From positions 62,001 through 126,000 of the forward strand of contig MDYQ01000017.1 of the NCBI GenBank assembly GCA_003024175.1: 64,000 bases of DNA, in the 5' to 3' direction. The DNA comes from Planoprotostelium fungivorum (taxonomy: Eukaryota > Evosea > Variosea > Cavosteliida > Cavosteliaceae). Positions 1 through 12,180 of the stretch are shown here, one piece after another. A program made the position numbers and the translations under genes. The notes under the pieces are model-generated. The model saw only the letters and a list, made by a program, of their open reading frames with translations. It ran no database searches and was not told the origin of the DNA. Position 1 is the first letter of the stretch. The number at the start of each line of letters is the position of its first letter.

Positions 1-1
1 C

Positions 2-1690
2 CTGGAAGATCTCGACCAGAAGCATTGGCCGCCGCTCTCAGATCATCTGTTCGAATACTGCGATGAGGTAGATCCGTGGCCACTGGTCAAATGGGCCGTG
101 ACAAGCGCGGGCTTACGATGCCTCATAACAGAACGCTTGTTCTGCAGCGATAGGAATGTGAACTACATCACGAGATTTCTTAAGCCGTTCCACATTCAAG
201 TGGACCTACTCACACCGACATACAATACATGCACCGATGAGAGACAGAGAGAAGAGATCGTCAACGCACTCTTAGACCATCTCTTGAAGAGTTGGGTCGA
301 CAACATCGAATACTGTCCCGTGTGAGTCCATAACAAAATGGAACGTCCGGTTAATCGTTGTTCAGTTCAGTGAGACAGCTACTCAGTCACTCTTATGCTA
401 CGAATCGCATGAGGATGAACTCGGCAGTCGCAGATACCATATACAACTTCCTTCCATTCATGAGGGACCCATCTGCCACCAACTCCCGAAGCTCATTCCA
501 TCTTGGAAATAACCCACAGACTTCCCTCTTATCTTGCTGTTGCACGACCTTAGAGAAGATGTTCCAGCCCAGGAGGTCTGCATCCGGAAACTCAACCGAA
601 GAGCCGCAGCACCCATTGATTCAGAAATGGAGGGAGGCACTCTATGAAGCCATGGCAGAGATACTTCATCCAAATACAGTCAAGATCGCTCACAACATCT
701 TCACCGCTCAGGTGATGCTATGCATTCTCAATCATCATGTTGAATCATCTCAGGTCAAGTCGGATGAGAAGAGAATCAAGAAGAAGGGGAGAGAGTTTGT
801 CTTGTGGCTGAACGAAGTTTATTTCATGAAAGGCATCCAATCGACCATCAATGTGAGACGTCCATCATCACCCACCTTTTCATCCTCTTCAGTTGAATCA
901 AAGACAAGCTTTATTAGAGAAGCTGAATCACAAGAAGTGGAGAGTCTTTAAGAAGACAAAGGACGTCACCCTCTATCATGCAAACTTTCCCGTGCGTCTC
1001 TCATCTCTCATCATCAACTCACTCGTCTCAGGGTATATCTGCCCGAATCGATACGGACGTGCGTTCGAACGATATAGACAACGTCATCTCTCTCTTATTT
1101 CATTCCATTCTCAGAGCCTTCAAAGACATGGTGCTGCATCTCACCTCTCCATCTCATCATCTCTCCATCTCATCTCATCTTCTTACATCGAAGCTAAACT
1201 TCTTCCAGGAGACTGAAATCGATCTCATCGAAGAGAAACACTATCACATTCGAGTCAAACAGACACTTCCGTATCCAATGTCTCCACGATGTTCATCTTT
1301 CCATCTGTGGACGGAAACATTGAAAGACGAAGGAATGATCTATATTTTGGACGATCCTGCACCTCTTCAAACAGACAAGTGCATCCGCACCTCTTTCTAT
1401 CGTGAGAGAAAAAAAAGGGAGAAAATGAATTTATTCTTTTTACAGTGGGAGGCTATCACGTCAGCCGCGCCGATCCAGAGAAGCTGCACATTAGAGGATG
1501 CAATCATGTGAATATGGGGGGAAGCATGCCGCAGTGGGTGAGACGAGATGAGATGGAGTCGGCATGTCTGATGGAACATCAGTTGATGGGCAAGCAGACA
1601 TCGGGCATCATTGCAGCCATGATGAACACGAAAAAGATGTTGAGACAAGAGATCGAAGGAGAATCGTCGCCAGAATTGGAAAGATATTAA
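2..1690 (+). CDS. START-domain lipid-binding protein, 5' end outside the window
   Basis: The reading frame is already open at base 2, so the gene starts upstream. The first visible exon runs to about 312, a 45-nt GT-AG intron follows, and exon 2 runs to about 850. A further intron ends at about 892, and intron 992-1031 follows. The last exon begins near 1444 and stops at 1688-1690. The C-terminal third resembles a START (StAR-related lipid transfer) domain: a strand around HYHIRVKQTLPYPMSPR, then WTETLKDEGMIYILDD, and a C-terminal NMGGSMPQWV matching the family pattern D-x-GG-x-IP-x-W-hydrophobic. The N-terminal part has no fold I recognise. START proteins bind sterols or phospholipids; the ligand here is unknown. 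The exon structure is inferred from splice consensus and frame. Confidence 0.6.
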
Positions 1691-1762
1691 AATGTATAGA
1701 GTTCGTCTTTTTAGTTCATCATCATCATCGTCTTCGAAAGAAACTGCACGACTACAACGTTT

Positions 1763-3377
1763 TCACATTTTATTCGACCTGTCCCGAAAGACATAACCCA
1801 ACTCGACTTGCTTCATGTCCGGTCGATTCATGAGGATTCCAATGCGGTCGCCGTCCTCTAAGAGGACCTTCTTCCCCCTTCCAACCAATTTTCCATTCAC
1901 AAACGTCCCGTTACCTGTCATCATCAACATGATGATCGTGCGTAGATGATGATGAGTTGAGACGATGATGATCGCAGAGACGATGAAGGTGAGAGACTCA
2001 CCGGAGTGATCTGTGACGTAACATCCATCTCCCTCTCTCATAATGTCACAGTGCTGCCTGCTGATGCGCACCAACATCTCGGCGGGAAGTTTTTCAAAGA
2101 AGACTCTGCCCAGGGATAGACGTGCCTCTGTCTCGATCGTGTGCAGATCTGTCACCATCAGATCACATGATGAGAAGACATCAACAGCCACCTCGGATAT
2201 CTGGGAGCTCAAAGATGTAAGGTTGACCGATCATGATCATCTGGTACTTGCGACAGGATGATGGTGATGATGTTCGGATCGTTGTCGGTGTTCTCGGGCT
2301 GGAAGGTCTGATTCTACTCTTTGGAGATGGAGAGACGGGAGGAAGCATGCTGCACGTTCGATCAGATCGACATGGCCATCGATTGCATGATGGACCCACC
2401 TCTTTGTCTTCTTTCGGTCCGGGCTGTTGTAACACGTGTTCGGATTCAATCGAGACGGACTATCGTTTCTTGATCTCTTCCTTCCTCTCACATCATGCCT
2501 CCCTGCGTTCTCCTTGTCGCCAACTGCCTTCTGTGCAACTTGCCAGATATCCCCAGACTGCGTCACGCAGTCATACTCGTAAATGTCCACTTCATTATCT
2601 AATGTGATCTCAGCACCATCTTTCGTGATGGAGTGATGCTCACCATGATTTCGGTCGAGTGTTCTTCTCAGGTTTTCGATCACATCGGTTGCATCTCCCA
2701 GCAATTTGTCTGCAAACTCATGCTCGAAAGCTGCTTCGAAACGAGCCCAAGAGACTTTGTATTCCTGAGAGAAATTGAACATGTCTCTACGTCGAGATGA
2801 TGCACACCTGATCTCCAAAATGTTGAACCCAGAATGGTAATGCATCTTCGTTTCGGATGATCTTTGAAGCACTGAAGAATTTCTTTTCTTTACTCTTCCT
2901 GTGCTGCTCTTGATGAGAAGATGTAAGAATGTAGAACTTCACCATGGCTGTGTTGATGGCGAGATTCAAGATGGGTGTCAGGTTTCTCAATTTCTCCATG
3001 TAACCTTTGATCTCTTCAATGTGTCGATTGGCTGTGAACGCTTGCGTAATAAAATGGAATCGCCCCTTCTTCTCTTGAGCCATCTCCCTCAATGTTTTTT
3101 CTGCATCTTCAATGACTGACCTTTTTTTCTCTTTAGAAGATGGTCGGCGTCGAATCATACGATTTCCTCACTTCATCGCCGTGAACACTTCGACGAGTTC
3201 GGTGCCGGGGTCAATTTCCATCGCCGTCTTTGCTTTCGAGAGGAGCGGTCGTATAGCGATGGATATGAGTTTGAGTGTATCAGCCAAGTCCCTCATTTCC
3301 CCCGCCTTCTCCTTATTTGCCTTGATCAGATCGTGTACCGTCGTCACAGCGAACCAGAAGGGTTCTATCACGTCCAT
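1763..3377 (-). CDS. Helical N-terminal domain plus C-terminal FHA domain protein
   Basis: It starts at the ATG at 3377 (MDVIEPFWFAV) and reads leftwards through several exons to a stop at 1763. The first ~120 residues are a leucine-rich helical bundle (DLADTLKLISIAIRPLLSKA, MEKLRNLTPILNLAINTAM). Next comes a segment with spaced aromatics (FWVQHFGD ... VSWARFEAAFEHEF), a pattern I associate with helical adaptor domains of amoebal and fungal NLR- or kinase-type proteins. A charged linker (GRKRSRND) follows. The last two exons encode a clear FHA phosphothreonine-binding domain: LGR, then SRQHC, then NGTFVNG, then LLEDGDRIGI. The FHA call is firm. The likeness of the N-terminus to MLKL/HeLo-type bundles is inference. 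It shares a 326-nt divergent upstream region with glycine dehydrogenase. Confidence 0.6.
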
Positions 3378-3703
3378 CTTCCTCTTCCCCCCGTTTGAAT
3401 ATTTGAATCTGTCGGAAGCCCGCCATGATTATTTTGCGCTTCCTCTACAACATATCTCAACGGATCTATTTCAATCGCACATTGGCTTAATAAAAATGAT
3501 GATGATAGCCACATAGAAGACAGAATAACGAGAGATGAATGAAGGAGAGAACGTTCATCGGTGCAGGAGAAAGCTTTACTCGTTGTAAAAATACAATCTC
3601 AATATAAAGCGTGACTTGGAAAAAAGCACGAAGTGTGAATTCTCATTCCTTTAAAGCAGTGTCCGGGAGCGCTGTGGTGAGACTTAGGTTCCCTTCAGTC
3701 ACG
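3378..3703. promoter_or_regulatory. Divergent intergenic region between the FHA gene and glycine dehydrogenase
   Basis: This 326-nt stretch separates two divergently transcribed start codons and holds no convincing ORF. It contains a TATA-like tataaagcg near 3603, oriented towards the plus-strand gene. The promoter role is inferred from position only. Confidence 0.4.
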
Positions 3704-6700
3704 ATGAACTCTCTCTTGTCTCTGCGTGAGTTCACCTGTCAGCTCCATCATGGGGCAATCATATTCCGAACCAGCTGACCCCAACAGGCCCCATCGTGCA
3801 GCAATGCAAGAAGGTGGCCATCAACACAGGACGTATCAATGTGGTATCGGTGAGTTCACAATGCATTCGAAGCCTACTAACATCATCGACAGCGCAGTTC
3901 GACGATCGCCCGCTCTACATTCTGCCGGGCATCTTCGACGACCTCTTTAGCACCCCTGGACACCTTTGTTCGCAGACACGTTGGTCCCAGAGATCACGAA
4001 ACAAAGGAGATGTTATCACTCCTTGGCTTCTCTTCTCTCGATGACCTGACCAAGAAGAACGTACCCAAGGCCATTCAAAGACAACCCATGCAGATGGAAC
4101 AAGAGAAATCAGAGGTGACATGATTTCCTTATCATCATCACACGAAGAAAAATAAGAGCCATCACTTCAACCCCCTCTCCATCGTAACAAATGGAACAGG
4201 AACAAGTGTTGAACGAGCTGTATGGTGTTTTATCCAAGAACAAGATCTTCAAATCATACATCGGCATGGGTTACTACGGTACAGTCCTCCCGAAAGTCAT
4301 CCTCCGAAACCTCTTGGAGAACCCCGGCTGGTACACGTCCTACACCCCCTACCAGGTCTGTCCATCTACAACGAGCCATTTCATTCTGACGTGACCCTAG
4401 GCCGAGATCTCTCAGGGCAGATTAGAATCCCTCCTCAACTTCCAGACACTCGTCACTGATCTGACCAAGATGGACATCGCGAACGCATCTCTGCTCGATG
4501 AAGGTACGCATCATCCCCATTATGCATCACGTGGTGCATCATGTGGCTGATCACATCAGGTACCGCGGCCGCCGAGGCCATGAACATGGCTTACGGTAAC
4601 GCAAAGAAGAAGAAGCCCGTGTTCTATGTGTCATCAGCCGTCCATCCACAGACCATCGCTGTCTTAAAGACAAGAGCCGGCTTCGTCGGTGGCATCCAAG
4701 TCGTCACCTTCGACGAGAATCACGTGAAATTTCGATACGTTATTTTGCTCCTGACGCGTTGTAGAATGACGTAACGAAGAATTTGGATCGTCTGTCGGAA
4801 GCCTGCGGTGTCATGGTGCAATACCCTGATACGTATGGAAGAGTAACAGACTATTCCGCCATGTCTGCTGCCGCTAAATCAGCCGGTGCTATCTTTATCA
4901 CCGCATCTGACCTGCTGGCACTCACCTTACTCAAGGTGAGAAAATCGATCGAAATTTTGCGGAAAAATGACGGAAAAATAGCCACCCGGAGAATTCGGCG
5001 CCGACATCGTTCTCGGTAGTGCCCAGCGTCTGGGTGTTCCCATGGGATACGGTGGTCCCCACGCTGCCTTCTTCGCCGTGAAGGATAATTTGAAGAGAAT
5101 TATGCCTGGCAGACTCATCGGTGAGCGTTGTAGATCGACCATTTCTCACCATCCTCTCAGGTGTGTCGGTCGATTCGAACGGAAAGAGAGCCTACCGTAT
5201 GTCACTGCAGACGAGAGAGCAGCACATTCGCAGAGAAACGGCCACCTCGAACATCTGCACGGCTCAGGCCTTGCTGGCGAATATAACCGCCATGTACTGC
5301 GTGTACCACGGACCGAAGGGAATCAAGGTGAAGCCGTCTACAACGTTGTAGATGGACTGAATCGGGTAGGAAATCGCAGAGAGGGTCAACCTGTGCAGCA
5401 GAACCGTTGGTTCCGGCCTGCAAGAGATGGGCTACAAAGTAGAGTGAGAAATTCCGCAGAAATTTCGCGTAGAACTAACGCGTACAGTCACGCCGATTAC
5501 TTTGATACCCTCTTGGTTCACGTTCCCGCTGGAAAGATGAACCAGTTGAAGGAAGAGATGAAGAAGAGAGAGATCAACCTTCGATATGTGTCTGAAGACA
5601 AGGTCACCGTTTCTCTTGATGAATCTGTGTCAGAGAAGGACATCCAAGAGCTGCTGAATGGCTTCGCAGCTGCCGTGGGAAAAAAGGCGGGAACGGCCTC
5701 CGACCTGGCAGGTGAGCCTCTCCCCCCGATTTCGATTCAAATTTCAAACAGCCCGCGCTCCCGCCGTCGATTTCGGCACCCTCTCGCGTACTTCGCCCTA
5801 CTTGACTCACCCAGTCTTCAACGTCCACCATTCAGAGACGGAGATGTTGAGATATCTTAAGAAGCTGGAAAACAAGGACCTGTCCCTCGCCAACTGCATG
5901 ATTCCTCTCGGATCCTGCACCATGAAGCTGAACGCCACGACCGAGATGATTCCCGTCACGTGGCCTCAGGTGAAAGACATTTTCCCGCGCTTTTTCTGAA
6001 TTCAAATTTCGAAGGTGGGGAACTTGCACCCGTTCGCGCCACTCGACCAGGCCGAAGGTTACTTGTCCATGTTCGACTCCCTGTCTCAATCTCTCAAAGA
6101 GATCACCGGTTTCTCCAAGGTAAAACCACCGTAATTCCATCTACAACCAGCCCACTCCCACCAGGTCTCCCTCCAGCCCAACTCCGGGGCCCAGGGAGAA
6201 TTTGCCGGACTCTCCGTCATTCGTGCTTACCTGAACGACAACGGTGGTTCCCATAGAAACATCTGTCTCATTCCAGTGTCCGCCCACGGTACGAACCCAG
6301 CTTCTGCCGCCATGGTTGGAATGAAAATCGTACCGGTCAAGGTGTGACGAAATGTCATCGAGATTTCGTGGAAATATCTGAGACATTTCCAGTCTGACAA
6401 CGATGGAAATGTCGACGTGAATGATTTGAAGGAGAAGGCCGAGAAGCATGCAAAGGACCTGGCTTGTCTCATGATCACTTACCCTTCGACACACGGCGTG
6501 TTCGAGGAGCCCATCAAAGACATCGTAAAGATCGTACACGACAACGGAGGTCTCGTCTACATGGACGGAGCCAACATGAACTCCCAGGTGAGTTGTAGAT
6601 GGAAGATTCTGAGAAATTTACGGGGCAGGTGGGTCTTTGTTCACCCGGCGGCATCGGAGCCGACGTGTGTCACCTCAACTTGCACAAGACTTTCTGCATT

Positions 6701-7795
6701 CCCCACGGTGGTGGTGGTCCAGGTGCGTCCCACACATTCTCCACGAAGTGAAATCCCACTGAAAACTCATCGAAATCTCGCAGGTATGGGACCCATCGGT
6801 GTCAACGATAAGCTGGCACCTTACCTGCCCGGACACCCCGTCGTCGACATGCAGCGATTCGGTGGAGAGAACGGAAGAGCCATCGGACCCATTTCGGCAT
6901 CGCCATTTGGGTCCTCCTCCATCCTACCGATCAGTCACGTGTACATTCAGCTCATGGGTGGAGAAGGTTTGAAGAAGGCCACACAGGTATGGTTCGCTAG
7001 GGGATCGATCTGACTCGTTGTAGATGGCCATCTTGAACGCGAACTACATGGCGAATCGATTGAAGGAGCATTACAGCGTTCTGTACCACAAGGAGGGTCT
7101 GGTGGCACACGAATTCATTTTGGATATCCGTCCCTTCTCGGTGAGAAATTTCGAGGAAATTTGAGGGGAGATTTGACTGAAATCTCATAGGCTCACGTGA
7201 CTGCCGAGGACGTTGCCAAGCGACTGATCGATTACGGTTTCCACGCACCCACCATGTGAGAGATTTATTTGTATTTATTGTATTTTATTCTCACATCTCG
7301 CCAGGTCGTGGCCCATCGCTGGTACTCTGATGGTGGAGCCCACAGAGAGTGAGCCCAAGGCTGAGCTCGACCGATTTGTAGACGCCATGATCTCCATTCG
7401 TCAAGAGATCCGAGAAGTTGTAGAAGGTAAGCCATCTCATCATCATCATCTCAATCACCATCATCTCGATCACCATCACATGATGATCATCAAAGACGGA
7501 TGTCTAAATTATTCTCCAGGAAGAGCCGATCTGAAGAACAACGTCCTCTCTAACGCACCCCACACCGCCGCAGTCATCAACTCGGACGAGTGGAACAGAC
7601 CTTACAGCCGAAAGAAGGCCGCTTATCCTCTACCAGGCATGGAGGAGACCAAGTACTGGCCACCCGTTGGAAGATTAGACAACGTCTACGGAGACAGAAA
7701 CCTCGTGTGCACGTGTCCTTCGGTGGAAGAGGTGAGAGGTGCCATGATGATGGCGGGTGTCTGATGAGAAAAAGGTCGTCGCCGGGCAATCGTAA
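3704..7795 (+). CDS. GLDC: Glycine dehydrogenase (decarboxylating), mitochondrial P-protein
   Basis: This PLP enzyme of the mitochondrial glycine cleavage system decarboxylates glycine and passes the aminomethyl group to the H-protein lipoamide. The ATG at 3704 opens a basic, Ser/Arg-rich presequence over three short exons, followed by the family start [13 protein letters not shown]. Conserved blocks follow across about 17 small exons: [47 protein letters not shown]-like (read across a splice), the PLP-lysine block [18 protein letters not shown] and GPIGV. The end is [18 protein letters not shown]-like. The final codons are either MMAGV (stop 7762-7764) or, after a last intron, VVAGQS (stop 7793-7795, overlapping an AATAAA). 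The length fits a full eukaryotic P-protein. Several introns carry the CTACAACG/CGTTGTAG motif. Confidence 0.95.
5338..5351. repeat. Intronic palindrome CTACAACGTTGTAG (GLDC intron)
   Basis: Perfect 14-nt palindrome inside a 42-nt intron (5328-5369) whose acceptor is the later GGGTAG. The motif itself ends in TTGTAG|ATGG, which looks like a usable acceptor but cannot be the real one if the frame KEIAERVNL is kept. Confidence 0.9.
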
Positions 7796-8366
7796 TAAAG
7801 GTTATTTGTTCGTGATGAAGTCATCTTGTCTCGTGCATCTTGTGTCATCTCGTGAGAAGCTGGGATTCATCATGTACCTGAAATCTTGTCGTGTCTGTAT
7901 TGATTCAGAAGACATCTTCTTAACTTCTTTATGCTGATGCTGACGATCTGACATCATGATACCTCATCTGAGGCTTTGTTCGAGCTGCATCCAAAGTGTA
8001 GTTTCTAGTGGAGCACCGTTTACTCACCTGCATTTCAATCTCTCCAACCGCTGCTAGGCGTGAAAATGGAGATGATGATACCTTCACCTTTTAGAGTCGA
8101 TGTGAGCGAGATCGAAATGATACAGATTTACCCCTTCGAGCATCAAGTTCTTCTGAGCAGACGTTCTGTATGGGGAGGCATCCTTCCAATCTTTTCAAAG
8201 CTGAGTTTGAAGCTCCTCAAGTCCGACAACAAACACAGAATTGACATCACCACTGTCAGACGCTGCCAGCCGAGGTCCCGATTTCTGAAATTCTGACTTC
8301 TGAATCGTGTCGTCGTGCGAACGCGCGAACACATAAGGAGATGCGACGGCCATTCTCTCCCTCCAG
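7796..8366. other. Intergenic, no gene seen
   Basis: About 570 nt between the glycine dehydrogenase 3' end and the next plus-strand start. It is T-rich and holds only short overlapping frames with no family resemblance and no convincing splice structure. It probably contains the 3' UTR of one gene and the promoter of the next. Confidence 0.4.
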
Positions 8367-9810
8367 CGATGCGAGCGACACTCTTCCTCGTCTCTCTCGT
8401 CTTTTCGGCCTGGGTGAGAGTCTATCCCGTCACTGTTTGACTGAACGAGAAAGGCCTTCGATGCACCACCTCTTCCAACCTCTTTCACAGCCGATGTGCT
8501 CGTAACGATCGCCGGCTGCCAACAAACGAAAGGAAAGCTTTCCTTCGATTCCGTCAACCAGAGGACTCGATTCTCCGTCGGGCGTGAGTTTCCTCCCACC
8601 ATCAAGAGTTCATCTCCTCGCAGACAAAGGTGGACATCTTCACCAAGAGCTCCGAGTACACCATCACCAACGGCTCATGCCAAATTGGAAAGACCCAGCA
8701 GAACTCTCTCCTGCCCTACACTGTCCCCGCTTCTACCGTCTACCGGGGTCAGACTACCGTGAGTGAGATCGAGACGCGATCTCATTGACCCGTGATAGGT
8801 GAACGGAATCGACTGCCAGACGTGGATCGCCGCGAGTGGGCTGCTGACCATCACCTACTACGTCATCGGCGATCAAGCCGGTAGTACGCATCGCCATCGT
8901 GTCGCTGATGATGGAAGGTGGCCTCGCTAGAATTACCGTGGACACTGGTCTGGGAGGACAAATTGTCACTGATTTTTTCAACTTCATCGCAGCTGTGCCT
9001 GACGCCTCCGTCTTCGACTATCTGGCACTCGGCTGCAAGCCGACCGGTGGGAGTCTCGATTCTTCGTGCCTCCTGACTCGTCTCAGTCTACGACGTGTCT
9101 GGCTATGTGAAGAACGCTATCAACAATCAGCCCATCGCTGGAGCCTACGTTACAGCCCTTGAGGCCGGCGTGACGGTTAAGACTGATTCTCAGGGTCTGT
9201 ACATGCTGTCTGCTCTCACCGCTGGTAACATCACTCTGTCTGCTTCTGCTGATGGATTCTACAACACCTCTTCTCTCTTGTTCCTCAACGGTACCATTCG
9301 AGGTGAGACGCATGTTCTGGCGATTGATTTGGAGGTTCTGACGTATGGTAGCGGGTACAAACGCAGATTTCTCTCTTTCTCCTTTGTTGGTTCAACAGGG
9401 CTACCGCGTCGTTCTTACCTGGGGTGCCACACCATCTGGTAAATCCTGATATTACGCATCGTCTGACTCTATCAGACCTCGACAGTCACCTCAGCACACC
9501 ATTCGGTGAAGTCTACTACAACCGCAGGAACGTAACTTCTGGAAATTTCACTGCTACCCTCGATGTCGACGACACAAGCAGCTACGGCCCGGAGACCATC
9601 ACCATTCAGAACGCACAAGGAATTACTCTTTATTATATCGTTGTCAACTCTTCGAAATATCCTGATATCAGAACGAGCTCAGCCAAGGTTGTTTTGTACG
9701 GAAAGTCGGGAGTCATCAAGACCTACTTGGCACCTCAGAACTTGATGCAGTTGGACTGGTACGTTTTTTCCATCAAAGATGACGGTAGCATCTTTGACTT
9801 CCATTATTGA
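8367..9810 (+). CDS. Secreted protein with carboxypeptidase-regulatory-like and YfaP/DUF2135-like domains
   Basis: The ATG at 8367 opens a signal peptide (MRATLFLVSLVFSAW). Several exons follow with strand-rich sequence: ADVLVTIAGCQQTKGKLSF, then NGIDCQTWIAASGLLTI. The segment YDVSGYVKNAINNQPIAGAY through DSQGLYMLSALTAGNITLSA has the layout of a carboxypeptidase regulatory-like (CnaB-type) beta sandwich. The last part (VVLTWGATPSDLDSHL, then TLDVDDTSSYGPETITI) resembles the YfaP/DUF2135 domain common in bacterial surface proteins. No catalytic motif is visible. It is probably an extracellular adhesion or scaffold protein. Domain names rest on pattern memory. The gene stops at 9808-9810. Confidence 0.65.
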
Positions 9811-10066
9811 GAGTTCAAATGTGGCTCTCTATAAAGATCTCGTTATTGTGTTCCTGCACATGATTGACCACAAATTGCGCCAGCATTGCTCCGTGCTCGT
9901 GATCGTTCACAATCATCTGGTTCACGGCGAGATCGAGTGATTACTATCAACGCAACTCTGCACCAACAAAAGTAAACTGTTATGGTGGCTGATTCGACGA
10001 TACGTGGATCGAACACACTTTCCGTCTTTTTTATTCGACACAAACACTTGCGTGGTGTAAGGTTGA

Positions 10067-11090
10067 TCACTGCGCTCTGCTGCTTTCCGCCTTGGCATCC
10101 ACTTGTAGTCCTATATCTCTACACTCGTCCCACTTCTCCTCAAATTGGGCCCGTCCGATCTCCCTGCTCCTCATCTTCCCCCTCTTGTCTCTGTTTCTCT
10201 CGTCCTCTTCGTCCGTCAGCCTCTGCATCCTCTCCAAGTTGACTCCTCGTTCCCCTCTCTGGCTGATATCCACTCTCTTCCCTCCATCATAATGGATGAT
10301 CATCCTCCGCGAAGAAAAACCGATCAGCTCTACGTACATGGTCTCCGAACGACCCAACTGGGAGTTGAAACGGTGCGACTTGAAGTAACGTACACGGTTG
10401 TCGTGCAAGAGCTTCTTCCACTGTGACAGGGCCAGGGCGTAAGTGTCCTCCTCCGTCAGCCGTGTCGTGATGCCGAGAGGTGAGGCTCTACCGGCAGGTA
10501 ATTTGTAGAAAGGAGAATCTGGGCGGTTAAACTGAAACTGTGAGACGTCAGTATGACTTGCGGTGACGTAAGATGGAGCTCACCCGGCCCTTGACTAGAT
10601 CGACCACGTATAGCACCTTTCCGCTCTTGCTGAAAGCGTACAACTTGTCTTCTGCCCCCTTCTGTGTCTTCGCACGGTAACCGTATGCGATTCTCTTGTG
10701 TCCCCTCTCGTTCTCGTCGTGCATGTACTGGAAGATGAATTCTTCCTTTGGATAGCCCACGAGCTTGACTTCCTCTTCCTTCTCTGATAGAGTTGGGGCG
10801 GTAAAAGGAAGAACGTGTACAGGAGGTGGTCCTCTTCTCTCTGCCCACACGTTGTGATTGGCAGCCGGAATCGGCCCAGTCGTTGTAAAGTGGGTCTGTG
10901 TGGAAGTCTTCTTGTCGGAGACCTCGTCCGTAGCTGTCGCCTTTGGTGTGGCGGCCGAGCGTCTCCTCTTTTCGATCAGCCCGCTGTCTAGTAATACATT
11001 CGCCAAGGTGTAAGTCTTCAGGCCCCTGGGGGCGAAATTGTCACGGCTCTTGCCGGAAGTGGTGGAGGTGGTGGATGTTCTGTTGTTCAT
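10067..11090 (-). CDS. Conserved-looking protein of unknown function, about 335 residues
   Basis: It starts at MNNRTSTTSTTSGKSR (ATG at 11090) and stops at 10067, with one intron near 10538-10583. The N-terminus is Ser/Thr-rich and low in complexity. The middle is globular (LVGYPKEEFIFQYMHDENER, AEDKLYAFSKSGKVLYVVDL). The C-terminus is charged and likely helical (ERMQRLTDEEDERNRDKRGK). An in-frame upstream ATG at 11210 would add a serine-rich leader, but the 11090 start is better placed. I do not recognise the family, and no signal peptide or membrane segment is visible. Confidence 0.55.
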
Positions 11091-11348
11091 GATGGTTGAT
11101 GTCTGTTGAATGAGATGAAGTGGAAACAAAACGAGAGAGCGTGGTTCGGTGAAAGAAGGGGGGAAAGAATTCGTCCTTTCTGCTTTCGAAATTGAATTCC
11201 GGAATTCCACCTGAATTTGAATTTTTATTACGAAATGAGAATAAATGAAAATAAAATGTTTTTGCGTAGTAGGGTTACAGACAACGCTTTCTCCTCTTCA
11301 TGATGCACGATGAAGTACGAGTGTAGCGGACCGATTTTATTCTTCCGT

Positions 11349-12180
11349 TTAGAACATGGCTCGCAACATTCTCATCACAGGAGAAGATGACCAAGGAGAG
11401 GACTTGCAAGACGCCTGGTTAGGAACTTCGAACCAAGAGGGGGAGGGTGTGCCAACCACAGTGTTCTTGAAGTCGACTTCGAGGTGTCTGACGTAGGGGA
11501 TGGTGTCATACACGATCTGCAATGTGTGAGTCTGATGGAAAAGGACATCGAAGAGCGATTCACCTTAACGATGCTGTTGTCGGCGACGTTGACCCATGCG
11601 AGAACATTGTATGAGGAGAGGAACTGGAAGGTCCAACCGGTCACCTTGACTCCGTTGATTACAGAGGTTCCGTTATATTGAGCAGTGGGGGGAACCTGTG
11701 AGGTTGAGACATTTCGCATTGGGATCTGATCGGACCTGAAGAGGGAAGAACTCGGCGATGATGGAGGGAGCACCAGGGTACTTCCAGCATAGAGGGCCCT
11801 CGAACATGTAGCCCGTAATGGTGGAACCATCGGAGGAAGGTTGTGCGACAAAGTTGGTGTGGATGGAGAGAGGTAAGACTACGTTCAAGATAAGTGTCTG
11901 GTGATAATGCGATCCTGCTGAACGACTCACATTCCTCTCCAGCGAGCTCGAAATATGCGGCGTTAGTGGTCAGATCGATGGCGATGGCACCTTGGAAGCG
12001 TGCATAAGTATCACTGACGTAATCGGGGAAGGTGACTGAAGCGATGTTAGAGTGGAGAAGATGGATCTGTATGATCATCTCACGCGTATAGTTCGTCGTG
12101 TACGCCTGAGCTGTAGTGGGAGGAGTGGGAACGCTGATGGCAACAGTTACGAGAGCCATCAAGATAAAGAACTTCGCCAT
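11349..12180 (-). CDS. Secreted ependymin-like protein
   Basis: The ATG at 12180 opens a clear signal peptide (MAKFFILMALVTVAISVP). Four exons follow. The body has the ependymin-related layout: a region around FPDYVSDTYARFQGAIAID, cysteines in GPLCWKYPGAPS and NAKCLNLT, then YNGTSVINGVKVTGWTFQF, YNVLAWVNVADNSIVKI, YDTIPYVRHLEVDFKN, and the family-typical close GTPSPSWFEVPNQASC. Ependymin-related proteins are secreted or lysosomal lipid-binding beta folds. The alignment is from memory, so the family call is moderate; that the protein is secreted is more secure. Confidence 0.55.

Noticed and set aside
3168-3516. Plus-strand frame at 3112-3516 as a gene
   Set aside because: It is antisense to the first exons of the FHA protein and lacks splice or family support.
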